Below are positions 1-6,892 of a DNA stretch of 22,701 nucleotides, one piece after another. The position numbers and the translations under genes were made by a program. The stretch lies in NCBI GenBank assembly GCA_964620125.1, contig CAZUGQ010000029.1, forward strand, positions 1 through 22,701, in the 5' to 3' direction. The first letter of the stretch is position 1. Each line of letters starts with the position of its first letter. The notes under the pieces are model-generated. The model was not told the origin of the DNA, searched no databases, and worked only from the letters and a program-made list of their open reading frames with translations. This stretch comes from OLB6 sp964620125 (GTDB taxonomy: Bacteria; Bacteroidota; Ignavibacteria; Kapaibacteriales; Kapaibacteriaceae).

Positions 1-37
1 CGACGATCTGCTCGTCGCTGAACTTGCTCTTCCTCAT
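1..37 (-). CDS. IS3-family transposase OrfA, N-terminus only (runs off the left edge)
   Basis: The first 37 bases, read on the minus strand, encode MRKSKFSDEQIV, the usual opening of the small helix-turn-helix OrfA protein of IS3-family insertion sequences. OrfA binds the element's ends and is joined by frameshifting to the DDE transposase OrfB. The ATG lies at 35-37 with a strong SD, AAAGGAGG, four bases upstream. Everything beyond residue 12 is outside the window, so it cannot be said whether the element is intact. The call rests on one short but characteristic peptide plus a good ribosome binding site. Confidence 0.7.
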   Translation of the reverse strand, partial: MRKSKFSDEQIV

Positions 38-90
38 CAGTCCTCCTTTGAGACGCCGTCTCAACTTAAGACTGGACCGATTTTTCCACA
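1..90 (-). mobile_element. Edge of an IS3-family insertion sequence (partial)
   Basis: The upstream end of the element that carries the OrfA start. On the minus strand its probable terminus reads TGTGGAAAAATCGGTCCAGT from position 90, with the TG start typical of IS3-family inverted repeats. A 13-base near-palindrome GAGACGCCGTCTC (50-62) lies between this end and the OrfA SD. The outer boundary at about 90 is inferred from the TG terminus; the partner inverted repeat and target duplication lie outside the window. Confidence 0.5.
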
Positions 91-242
91 CCCATCCTGG
101 TATGCTTGCCGGGATGGATGCAGCGTCACTAGCCCGTTACGCAGTTACCTGTACTTGGTGGAACGGATACTAGCAAACGAAGATTTTTTTTCGTTGGATT
201 GAATCTGAGAGGATTGTACCCAATGCTCGAATCGCGGTTCTG

Positions 243-1817
243 CTAGATCGGAAATTTAATCAACAGCATTCCGCTTTCGGCCTTCGCTAGAGCGTACAAC
301 CCTCCGTTGCGAATAGTTATTGGCCAAATGCTGAATAACTTATCTTGATATGCTTTAGAGACTTGGATGATGAGTTCGTTGCGGAACGCTCCGGTATCAA
401 TGTCATATTCGATGAACACCAACGTGTCTATCATTCTCCCTTTGTTTTGATGAATGCTTTGAGGATTTGGTGCATGGTGGGAGAGGATCACCACAAATGA
501 CGAATGCATCGAGTCAATGAGCATTTGCTGGAGACTGTACGAATCAGGCCGGTTCATACTTGCACTGGGATCGAATCGAACCCTCCTAAGCCTGTTGGAA
601 AGTTCACCGATCGGAACAATTTTCTGAAGACGTTTGCCAACCAAATCGTATGAACAGAACAGGTCGTTATCCGGTGAACATATGGCAATGCTTCGCCTAT
701 TATGTAGTGCCGTTACATAAATCGAGTTGTATGGATCGAAACTGTTGCTATCAACTTGCAGCTGCCGTACTGTCAAGCATGCATGCTCTCCCGCGGAATC
801 GATGTACCGAACAGGAGTTATAGAATCGGGAATAGAGAATCCATATTGGCCGTACGCATACCACACAGCAGACCCTACAACGCTACCATCAAATATTTGT
901 GGTGAGACATTTATAAGGCTATAGCGAGATGCACGCGTTCTAGCCGTCTTGGTCCTTTGAGGCTCACAACTGATAAACCTTGCTGGTCGACTCATCCACC
1001 GAATGTGTACTGTGGTATCCATCAAGCCGTCTTCTGACGCCATCATTGTTGTATCGCATCGGTATCCAGTTATCTGACCAATTGAGAAAACGGTGCACTC
1101 GGGGCTGTTTGGTTGCACCATCGCGCAGTGGGCTTGAGCAGGATTGTATCCTCCGTCAACAAGATTCTTCCATCGGGAATCATCTGCATCTGCTCTGAAC
1201 TCATACCTGACTTGATCTGGAACACTAACCTCAGATTCAATGAAGTTTCTTGAAACATTTACATGGAATGCTGCATTACGTATGTAGTCGAAGATTAACA
1301 AGATAGAATCATTGACACACTGCAAATTCCGCACCGATAGAGAATCAACGCAGGACAACGATACTGTGGGAAAACCTACCTTTCGAAGATCGGCATATTG
1401 CAAGAACGTGGCATCAATCTCTTTCTTGATACTTCCAGGAGGCCTACGTTGAAGATCGTCAAATATTCGAACCATCCCACCCGGCATCTCAACTATCATG
1501 GCCGGCCATCGCAACCCTGCCACGGCAGACACCATAGATTGTTGCAGTGTATCAACAAGAGGTAGTTTCAGTTTTTCAGCCATGCTCAATGCAGACTTGC
1601 CAGATTCATCTGCAACATGTAGTCCGAACGTTACATTGTAATCGGTATACTTCGCGCGTACAAATTTGATGACGTCGCTGATTGCAACATTCCCGCACCC
1701 TATGCATGTTGCGCTGCTTGATATGAACGTAATGCGAAATGCGGCCGACTCATTCTGTTGTGCCGAAACCCTGCAAACGATGACTGTGCATACGAGAAGT
1801 ATCCACATTTGCCTCAT
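243..1817 (-). CDS. Secreted hypothetical protein with N-terminal CxxC motif; possible thioredoxin-like plus beta-propeller layout
   Basis: A 524-residue protein of no family I can name firmly. Residues 1-19 form a signal peptide (hydrophobic core, cleavage likely after VSA). It is followed by a beta strand and C38-I-G-C41, then alternating helix and strand to about residue 115, which could be a degenerate thioredoxin-like fold. The remainder is beta-rich with repeated polar/aromatic strands and scattered Cys residues, and could be a six-bladed propeller of the kind common in secreted Bacteroidota proteins; this is inference. The ATG at 1817 has no clear SD; a second ATG is three codons in. 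It begins 21 bases after the stop of the small secreted protein upstream, so the two are probably co-transcribed. The gene is visibly more A/T-rich than the ribosomal block. It is real on length, signal peptide and codon pattern; function unknown. Confidence 0.75.
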   Translation of the reverse strand: MRQMWILLVCTVIVCRVSAQQNESAAFRITFISSSATCIGCGNVAISDVIKFVRAKYTDYNVTFGLHVADESGKSALSMAEKLKLPLVDTLQQSMVSAVAGLRWPAMIVEMPGGMVRIFDDLQRRPPGSIKKEIDATFLQYADLRKVGFPTVSLSCVDSLSVRNLQCVNDSILLIFDYIRNAAFHVNVSRNFIESEVSVPDQVRYEFRADADDSRWKNLVDGGYNPAQAHCAMVQPNSPECTVFSIGQITGYRCDTTMMASEDGLMDTTVHIRWMSRPARFISCEPQRTKTARTRASRYSLINVSPQIFDGSVVGSAVWYAYGQYGFSIPDSITPVRYIDSAGEHACLTVRQLQVDSNSFDPYNSIYVTALHNRRSIAICSPDNDLFCSYDLVGKRLQKIVPIGELSNRLRRVRFDPSASMNRPDSYSLQQMLIDSMHSSFVVILSHHAPNPQSIHQNKGRMIDTLVFIEYDIDTGAFRNELIIQVSKAYQDKLFSIWPITIRNGGLYALAKAESGMLLIKFPI

Positions 1818-1838
1818 AGTGGGTGGTGCTTACACGGA

Positions 1839-2246
1839 TTAATAGAGATCATGAACACAATCCAGATAGCTAGGAAGACTACTGTGAACTGTTAAATCTG
1901 GTCCTGTTATCATCTCGAAAGAGTACACAGGCCAGGCAATCAACAAATTGTAGCCGGCGGGGTTGCAGTATCCGGTTGAGACCGCTGGAATCCAAGCTCC
2001 ATACAATTTGGGTTTGATACCGGGATCCACGCCCCCTTCACAATGGGCAGTAAAGCAGATCTCATTCACTTGCTCGTCACATTCGATAAACTTTGATTGT
2101 CCACTTGGGTTGTCGTGAACAGCAACAAACCGCCCAGGATACTGGTAAACCTCAACTACAGGAGCAGCATTTGATTTCTGCAGCAATATGACACTGCAAA
2201 CCAATGAGGCAGCAACAATCCCGAGAAGCGTCCATCTTCCTTCCAT
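1839..2246 (-). CDS. Small secreted hypothetical protein with ICxTxHCE motif (paralogue 1)
   Basis: A 135-residue secreted protein. The ATG at 2246 is preferred because GGAG sits six bases upstream; a TTG at 2258 would overlap that SD. Residues 7-28 form a hydrophobic signal segment ending NAAP. The mature part contains C56, C64 and C69 in the motif ICFTAHCE (63-70), then WIP at 85-87, and C94 and C130. The motif and the spacing to the W-x-P element recur in the next gene upstream, so the two are paralogues. It is probably translated with the 524-residue gene 21 bases downstream. Paired cysteines suggest an extracytoplasmic, disulphide-bonded product. No family recognised. Confidence 0.65.
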   Translation of the reverse strand: MEGRWTLLGIVAASLVCSVILLQKSNAAPVVEVYQYPGRFVAVHDNPSGQSKFIECDEQVNEICFTAHCEGGVDPGIKPKLYGAWIPAVSTGYCNPAGYNLLIAWPVYSFEMITGPDLTVHSSLPSYLDCVHDLY

Positions 2247-2295
2247 TTCATGCTCCAAAACAAGTTTCTCGATAGCGATTTAGTGAGATGGGCTA

Positions 2296-2331
2296 AGCGA
2301 GCCCAACACGGTCTATTGTCTTGGGCTCGCT
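2296..2331 (-). terminator. Inverted repeat after the 119-residue secreted protein gene
   Basis: An 11-bp perfect inverted repeat: AGCGAGCCCAA (2296-2306) and TTGGGCTCGCT (2321-2331) with a 14-base loop. It lies between the stop of paralogue 2 and the start of paralogue 1. No long T-run follows on the minus strand, so it may attenuate or protect mRNA rather than fully terminate. Confidence 0.45.
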
Positions 2332-2347
2332 CGGCTGATAATTCACA

Positions 2348-2707
2348 CTACGGCTGTGAGGTTACCCAGTTCATGTAGTCCTGGAATGATGAGACAACGC
2401 ACGTGTATTGAGTTTCGATCGGATCATGGCTTGTCCATGTACCGTGAGGGTCGCTCACGATCTGAATGCCTTGAATCGCAACCTTGCCGGAATTGGCGTC
2501 AGGTACCCACATACTTCTTGCACCTAAGTGGCCAGGCACAGCATTTTCACAGTGTCGTGTGTAGCAAATCGTCTGTTCGGGGAGGCAGATAATGCAGCCC
2601 TGGTCATTCGTTAGAAGATACTTTCCGGGAACGCTCTCCATATTAAGAGCACTACCAACACTCACAGCCACCATAAAAGTGACCGCCGCCGCAATGAAAC
2701 GTTTCAT
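2348..2707 (-). CDS. Small secreted hypothetical protein with ICxTxHCE motif (paralogue 2)
   Basis: A 119-residue protein. The ATG at 2707 is chosen over one at 2731 because it gives a clean signal peptide (MKRF, then a hydrophobic stretch to about residue 21). The mature region has C38-I-I-C41, then ICYTRHCE at 47-54, W67-V-P, and C103. It matches its neighbour in ICxTxHCE, the W-x-P element, and a C-terminal serine-serine plus aromatic segment. The SD is weak (GTGAAG). A poly-T tract of 17 bases lies 41-57 bases upstream of the ATG, and an inverted repeat follows the stop. Function unknown; the layout recalls Bacteroidota clusters of small Cys-containing secreted peptides next to larger secreted propeller proteins, but that is analogy only. 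Confidence 0.65.
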   Translation of the reverse strand: MKRFIAAAVTFMVAVSVGSALNMESVPGKYLLTNDQGCIICLPEQTICYTRHCENAVPGHLGARSMWVPDANSGKVAIQGIQIVSDPHGTWTSHDPIETQYTCVVSSFQDYMNWVTSQP

Positions 2708-2747
2708 GTATACTTCACGAAAAATGATCAAGAACTACTTAAAAAAT

Positions 2748-2764
2748 AAAAAAAAAAAAAAAAA
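2748..2764. repeat. 17-base poly-A (plus) / poly-T (minus) homopolymer tract
   Basis: Seventeen consecutive A residues on the plus strand, preceded by six A and one T. It lies 41-57 bases upstream of the ATG at 2707 on the minus strand, a position that could fall in the promoter of that gene. The rest of the gap 2765-2947 holds nothing I can support. Confidence 0.9.
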
Positions 2765-2947
2765 CCGACAGATGCAAGAAGAATTTTCAGATTTCTTGGT
2801 CCCCTGAACATTCTGGCAGGAATCGCTTCACTCTACTCAGGTGCACAAGTTGTCCACCGAAATGGCCATGGTGATACTACCAACCCTTGCCATCTCCGTC
2901 TGTGTGAGCTGGTGGCGTACCTCTGGTATCGCGGCCGATCCCTCCCC

Positions 2948-3250
2948 CTAGTCATCGATGATGTTGAAGATCTCCCGTTTACCACTCTCCACCAATGGAA
3001 CAACCTTGTTATGATACCAATCGCGCCACCCTTCATCCATCGAGGCACTGAATGCTGATTCCATGGCGCCAAGGCTCTCATAACTTGTTTCGAGTACGAA
3101 GGTGTAGAAGTTGGCTACTACGTCGGACAGCATGCGCATATCCTTTAAGCCGTCAATTCCTTCGAAGTACTGCCTTCCTTCCAGCATGGCTGACTTAAAC
3201 TGTGCTGCCATCCCGAACTTTACCTGAAAGATATCCCGTACAACAATCAT
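2948..3250 (-). CDS. Small NIPSNAP-like / dimeric alpha-beta barrel protein
   Basis: A 100-residue cytoplasmic protein with the beta-alpha-beta-beta-alpha-beta pattern of the ferredoxin-like dimeric alpha/beta barrel superfamily (NIPSNAP and related families): a first strand MIVVRDIFQVKFG, a helix after it, a strand YTFVLETSYESL near residues 50-61, and a C-terminal ESGKREIFNII. These proteins are often unannotated or act as small stress or monooxygenase-like proteins; no active site is evident. The ATG at 3250 is set by GGGAGG five bases upstream; a GTG at 3256 would overlap this SD. It stands alone between fusA and the secreted-protein genes. The frame continues for 34 codons past its TAG before a TGA, which is not significant. 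Confidence 0.65.
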   Translation of the reverse strand: MIVVRDIFQVKFGMAAQFKSAMLEGRQYFEGIDGLKDMRMLSDVVANFYTFVLETSYESLGAMESAFSASMDEGWRDWYHNKVVPLVESGKREIFNIIDD

Positions 3251-3304
3251 GATCACCTCCCTTAGTGAAGATAGTTTGTGGTAGGCGAATCTATCATGAA
3301 TGGC

Positions 3305-3338
3305 AACGCGGCCTTGTACTGTAGTACAAGGCCGCGTT
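3305..3338 (-). terminator. Perfect 15-bp hairpin downstream of fusA
   Basis: AACGCGGCCTTGTAC (3305-3319), a four-base loop TGTA, and the exact complement GTACAAGGCCGCGTT (3324-3338). It is a very stable stem in the gap between the fusA stop and the next gene. No good T-run follows on either strand, so it may be a processing or roadblock structure. A second hairpin lies closer to the fusA stop (CTGCAA ACGAA at 3384-3394 pairs with TTCGT and TTGCAG at 3414-3426 with a two-base bulge). Confidence 0.6.
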
Positions 3339-3440
3339 TAATGTGACGTGACTTTACACAGGGAACCTGGATCAGTGAGTGCCCTGCAAACGAAAACTGC
3401 TCTTCGAGTGCCCTTCGTTCTTGCAGGCGGAGAGGCAGAA

Positions 3441-5534
3441 TTACCGCCCTTCGGCACGCTTCTTCTGATACTCCTTCACCATCTCCTCCTGGATGTTTCG
3501 GGGCACCTGGGCATACTTTGCGAACTCCATCGAGAATTCACCCTTGCCCTGTGTTACCGAACGGAGATCCGTTGAGTACCCAAACATTTCGGAGAGTGGA
3601 ACTTCGCTTTCGATGGTAACATACCCACCATCATTTTCCGTGCCCATGATAACACCACGGCGCTGGTTGATCTGACCAATCACCGTACCCTGGAACTCCT
3701 CGGGAGCACTCACCTCAAGCTTCATGATTGGCTCGAGGATGATTGGTTTCGCCTTTTCATAGGCCTCGCGGAATGCCATCAGCGCAGCAGTCTTAAAGGC
3801 CTGCTCCGAAGAGTCCACCGGGTGTGTGGCTCCGTCATTGATGGTTGCACGAACGCCAACAACCTTCTGCCCAATAAGAGTCCCTTCCTGAATGGCCTCG
3901 CGGAATCCCTTGTCGCAAGCAGGGATGTACTCGCGCGGGATCACACCACCCACAATGTCGTCAACAAACTCATAAGTCTCCACGGCATCCAGCGGCAAGG
4001 GCTCAATAAATCCACCTACCCGACCGAACTGACCTGAGCCACCCGTTTGTTTCTTGTGGGTGTAGTTGAATTCTGCACGCTGAGAAATGGCCTCGCGGAA
4101 AGCAACTTTCGGACGTCCCACAATGACTTCCGTGTTGTACTCGCGCTTGATTCGCTCGATATAAATGTCCAGGTGCAGCTCGCCCATCCCCTTGATAATG
4201 GTTTCGCCACTTTCCTCATCACGCGTTACGCGGAACGTGGGGTCTTCCTTCGTGAAGCGATTGAGAGCCTTCGAGAAGTTCACCTGACCGCTCTTGTCCT
4301 TGGGACTTACGGCCAACTCAATCACTGGTTCGGGAACGAACATCGACGTCATCGAATACCGCACAGTACCGTCGGTGAAGGTATCGCCCGAAGCGCAGTC
4401 AACACCGAACATGGCCACAATATCTCCACAGTGTGCCTCTTCGATATCATGCATTTCATTGGAGTGCATGCGCACCAAACGCGGCACCTTGATCTTCTTT
4501 CCGTTAGCAATGTTGTGAATGAAGTCGCCCTTCTTCACCGTTCCCTGGTACACACGCATGTAGGTAAGCTGACCGTACTTGCCATCTTCCAGCTTGAATG
4601 CAAGCATGACAAGGGGCTTTGCAGGATCGCTCTCCAGTATGATCTTTTCTTCGTTGTTGTCCTGATCCAGTGCTTCGTTCTTGATATCAAATGGCGCTGG
4701 AAGGAACTCAGTAACGCCGTCCAGTAGAACCTGGACGCCCTTGTTTTTATAGGCTGACCCGCAGAACACGGGTGTCATCTGCATGGCAAGCGTTCCCTTG
4801 CGGATGGCTGCACGAAGCTGCTCAACCGAAGGCTGCTCGTCCATGAGGAAGACTTCCATCAGCTCGTCGTCGAAATCAGCAGCAACTTCAATCAAGCGAT
4901 GCCGCAGTTCGTTCGCCTTATCGGTCATCCCTGCTGGGATAGGTCCGCGTTCTACGAACTCTCCATTGTCGCCACGGAAGTACACAGCCTCCATGGTTAC
5001 CAGGTCGATCACACCCTCAAGCTTGTCTTCCAAACCGATGGGATAGGAAACGAAGGCTGGATTATGCTGGAGTTTCTCCTTGAGCTGGGCCATCACGCGG
5101 TCTGGGTTTGCACCGGACCGGTCGGCTTTGTTGATGAAGGCCAGACGTGGAACGCTGTAGCGCTTCATCTGCCTGTCCACGGTGATGGACTGGGACTGCA
5201 CGCCTGCCACGGAACAGAGCACAAGAATGGCTCCATCGAGCACACGTAGCGCACGCTCCACTTCCACGGTAAAATCAACGTGGCCTGGCGTGTCAATCAG
5301 GTTGATGTTGTAATCGCCCCACGTTGTGTACGTGGCAGCACTTTGGATCGTGATTCCCTTTTCCTTTTCCAGCTCCATGGAGTCCATCTTGGCGCCAACG
5401 GCATCCTTACCGCGAACTTCATGGATGGCGTGAATCTTGCCGGTGTAGAAAAGGATTCGTTCCGAAAGAGTGGTTTTGCCCGAGTCGATGTGGGCACTGA
5501 TGCCAATGTTTCGGACTTTCGAGAGATCAGCCAT
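3441..5534 (-). CDS. fusA: Elongation factor G, mitochondrial EF-G1-like (spdEFG1) subfamily
   Basis: A 697-residue translational GTPase that catalyses tRNA-mRNA translocation on the ribosome. G1 AHIDSGKT is at residues 14-21, switch I GITIQSAAT at 60-68, G3 DTPGH at 81-85, G4 NKAD at 135-138, and G5 GSA is followed by YKNKGVQ. Domain II and the C-terminal domains (FGYSTDLRSVTQGKGEFSME near the end) are complete. The start is set at ATG 5534; the frame runs 29 codons further upstream, but the family begins at MADLSKVRNIGISAH. Wording such as HEVRGKDAVGAKMDSMELE, VAGVQSQSITVDRQMKRY and FKLEDGKYGQLTYMRVYQG follows mitochondrial EF-G1 rather than the common bacterial EF-G. It is not in a str operon (no rpsL, rpsG or tuf beside it). 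No SD; a Bacteroidota-type promoter lies just upstream. Confidence 0.95.
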   Translation of the reverse strand: MADLSKVRNIGISAHIDSGKTTLSERILFYTGKIHAIHEVRGKDAVGAKMDSMELEKEKGITIQSAATYTTWGDYNINLIDTPGHVDFTVEVERALRVLDGAILVLCSVAGVQSQSITVDRQMKRYSVPRLAFINKADRSGANPDRVMAQLKEKLQHNPAFVSYPIGLEDKLEGVIDLVTMEAVYFRGDNGEFVERGPIPAGMTDKANELRHRLIEVAADFDDELMEVFLMDEQPSVEQLRAAIRKGTLAMQMTPVFCGSAYKNKGVQVLLDGVTEFLPAPFDIKNEALDQDNNEEKIILESDPAKPLVMLAFKLEDGKYGQLTYMRVYQGTVKKGDFIHNIANGKKIKVPRLVRMHSNEMHDIEEAHCGDIVAMFGVDCASGDTFTDGTVRYSMTSMFVPEPVIELAVSPKDKSGQVNFSKALNRFTKEDPTFRVTRDEESGETIIKGMGELHLDIYIERIKREYNTEVIVGRPKVAFREAISQRAEFNYTHKKQTGGSGQFGRVGGFIEPLPLDAVETYEFVDDIVGGVIPREYIPACDKGFREAIQEGTLIGQKVVGVRATINDGATHPVDSSEQAFKTAALMAFREAYEKAKPIILEPIMKLEVSAPEEFQGTVIGQINQRRGVIMGTENDGGYVTIESEVPLSEMFGYSTDLRSVTQGKGEFSMEFAKYAQVPRNIQEEMVKEYQKKRAEGR

Positions 5535-5566
5535 GGTGTATTGAAGTGAGAACTGGAAAAAGACAA

Positions 5567-5599
5567 CAAAGATACCGGAAAAGATCAGGCAGGCCCAAA
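5567..5599 (-). promoter_or_regulatory. Bacteroidota-type promoter for fusA
   Basis: On the minus strand, TTTG (5599-5596), 21 bases, then TATCTTTG (5574-5567), an exact match to the TAnnTTTG -7 element with a -33 TTTG. This would start transcription about 25-30 bases before the fusA ATG. The -33 element overlaps the hairpin that follows the MFS gene, so termination and initiation are packed together. The match is by eye only. Confidence 0.5.
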
Positions 5600-5618
5600 T
5601 GAACCTCTGTTCATTTGG
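5595..5618 (-). terminator. Hairpin after the MFS transporter gene
   Basis: CCAAATGAAC (5595-5604), loop CTCT, GTTCATTTGG (5609-5618): a perfect 10-bp stem nine bases after the MFS stop. There is no immediate T-run, so it is a weak or Rho-assisted terminator candidate. Confidence 0.4.
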
Positions 5619-5627
5619 CACGACCGC

Positions 5628-6866
5628 TCAATAAGGGCCCGACTGACCCTGCAGGTGTAGCCGCCGAAGCAATGGTGCCTTCCATGCCACCCCACACACG
5701 ACTACCAACGTCATCACGCCACCGAAAACCACACTTGGCACCGTTCCCAGAATACGTGCAGCAATACCACTCTCCACTGCTCCGATTTCGTTGCTGGAGG
5801 AAATGAACATGGTGTTTGCCGCCGCTACACGTCCTCGCATGTCTTCAGGAGTATGCATTTGCAGGATGGTGTGCCGAACCACGACACTTACAGCATCGAA
5901 CAAACCAACAACGAAGAGCAATGCAAGGCTAAGTATGAAGTTGCTGCTCAGAGCGAAGCCTATGGTTGCTAAACCAAAACCCCCTACCGCCATGAGGAGT
6001 GTTCGACCAGTGTTGAGTACTGGCGGGTGCAGACTTAACCAAGCCATCATGACAACCGACCCAATCGATGGGGCGGCTCTGAGCAGTCCAAGTCCGGTAG
6101 CATCTACATGAAGGATGGTATCGGCAAACACCGGCAGTATGGCAACGGCTCCACCAAAGAGTACAGCCAACATGTCTAGCGTTAAGGCTCCGAGTATCAC
6201 CTGATTGCCGAGAATGAATCGAATACCCTGCGTAAGATCAGCAAAAAGCTTTCCACGAATGGCGTTGACTACTGCAGGCATTGTTGGCAACCAGGCAGTA
6301 CACACTACACCTGCTAGCATCATCACCAGTGTAGCAACCACTGCAGTGGCTACACCAAACTGTCCATACAGCAGGCCACCTGCTAGTGGACCCAGCACCA
6401 TGGCTCCTTGCCAGGCCGTACTTGATAACGCCGTGGCCTTCGGCAGCAGTTCGGCAGTTACGACTGCGCTCAACGCCGAGAACATAGCCGGTGAGTACAC
6501 TGCACGCGCAAAGCCATTACAAACAACAAAACAGAGCAGCAATGCGATGGAAAGGGGCTTGCCAACCATCACCATGGTAGCCGATTGAACCAGCACACCC
6601 GTGCACACGGCACTGCCAAGGACAAGCAAGGACGCCAGCCGGATAGCCCGACGTTTCTCCAGTTTGTCAACCACATAGCCCATTGGCAGTGCGGCACCAA
6701 TAGCCGGTATGGCTTCTGCCAAACCCACCATGCCGAGCATGAGTGGATCGGAGGTGATTGACCACATGGTCCAGCTTACAACCAACACTTGCATGTGCCA
6801 ACCAGTCGCCATGAAAAAGCGAAGCAACACATAGGCACGAAAGCGGGGAAGGGCAAGCGGCGTCAC
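5628..6866 (-). CDS. Major facilitator superfamily exporter (MFS_3 / EntS-like)
   Basis: A 412-residue inner-membrane transporter with about 12 hydrophobic segments. It fits the MFS_3 branch (enterobactin exporter EntS-like and putative drug exporters): an N-terminal FRAYVLLRFF, a first helix ending VSWTMWSIT, GLAEAIPAIGAALPMGYVVDKLEKRR (the cytoplasmic loop 2-3 motif A region), and a second-half RAAPSIGSVVMMAWL. The late MHTPEDMRGRVAAANTMFI is typical of this branch. The substrate cannot be read from sequence. Translation starts at GTG 6866; the only in-frame alternatives are far inside, and a TAG lies four codons upstream. It diverges from the bestrophin gene with only 26 bases between starts. 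Confidence 0.85.
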   Translation of the reverse strand: MTPLALPRFRAYVLLRFFMATGWHMQVLVVSWTMWSITSDPLMLGMVGLAEAIPAIGAALPMGYVVDKLEKRRAIRLASLLVLGSAVCTGVLVQSATMVMVGKPLSIALLLCFVVCNGFARAVYSPAMFSALSAVVTAELLPKATALSSTAWQGAMVLGPLAGGLLYGQFGVATAVVATLVMMLAGVVCTAWLPTMPAVVNAIRGKLFADLTQGIRFILGNQVILGALTLDMLAVLFGGAVAILPVFADTILHVDATGLGLLRAAPSIGSVVMMAWLSLHPPVLNTGRTLLMAVGGFGLATIGFALSSNFILSLALLFVVGLFDAVSVVVRHTILQMHTPEDMRGRVAAANTMFISSSNEIGAVESGIAARILGTVPSVVFGGVMTLVVVCGVAWKAPLLRRLHLQGQSGPY

Positions 6867-6892
6867 TCCGCAAACCTATATCTTCGCCCATC

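Noticed and set aside
174..196. Small hairpin AACGAA / TTCGTT around an eight-T run as terminator of the 524-residue gene
   Set aside because: On the minus strand the T-run becomes A residues in the loop and no T-run follows the stem, so it is not a convincing terminator for that gene.
2842..2950. In-frame extension of about 34 codons after the TAG of the NIPSNAP-like gene
   Set aside because: The protein already has family length; the extension is not long enough to be significant and shows no recognisable domain.
2833..3081. Overlapping minus-strand frame of 82 codons
   Set aside because: It shares most of its length with the NIPSNAP-like gene in another frame and is Arg/Trp-rich with no SD, typical of a shadow frame.
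4047..4727. 226-codon plus-strand frame opposite fusA
   Set aside because: It is fully antisense to a strongly conserved EF-G and has no recognisable domain.
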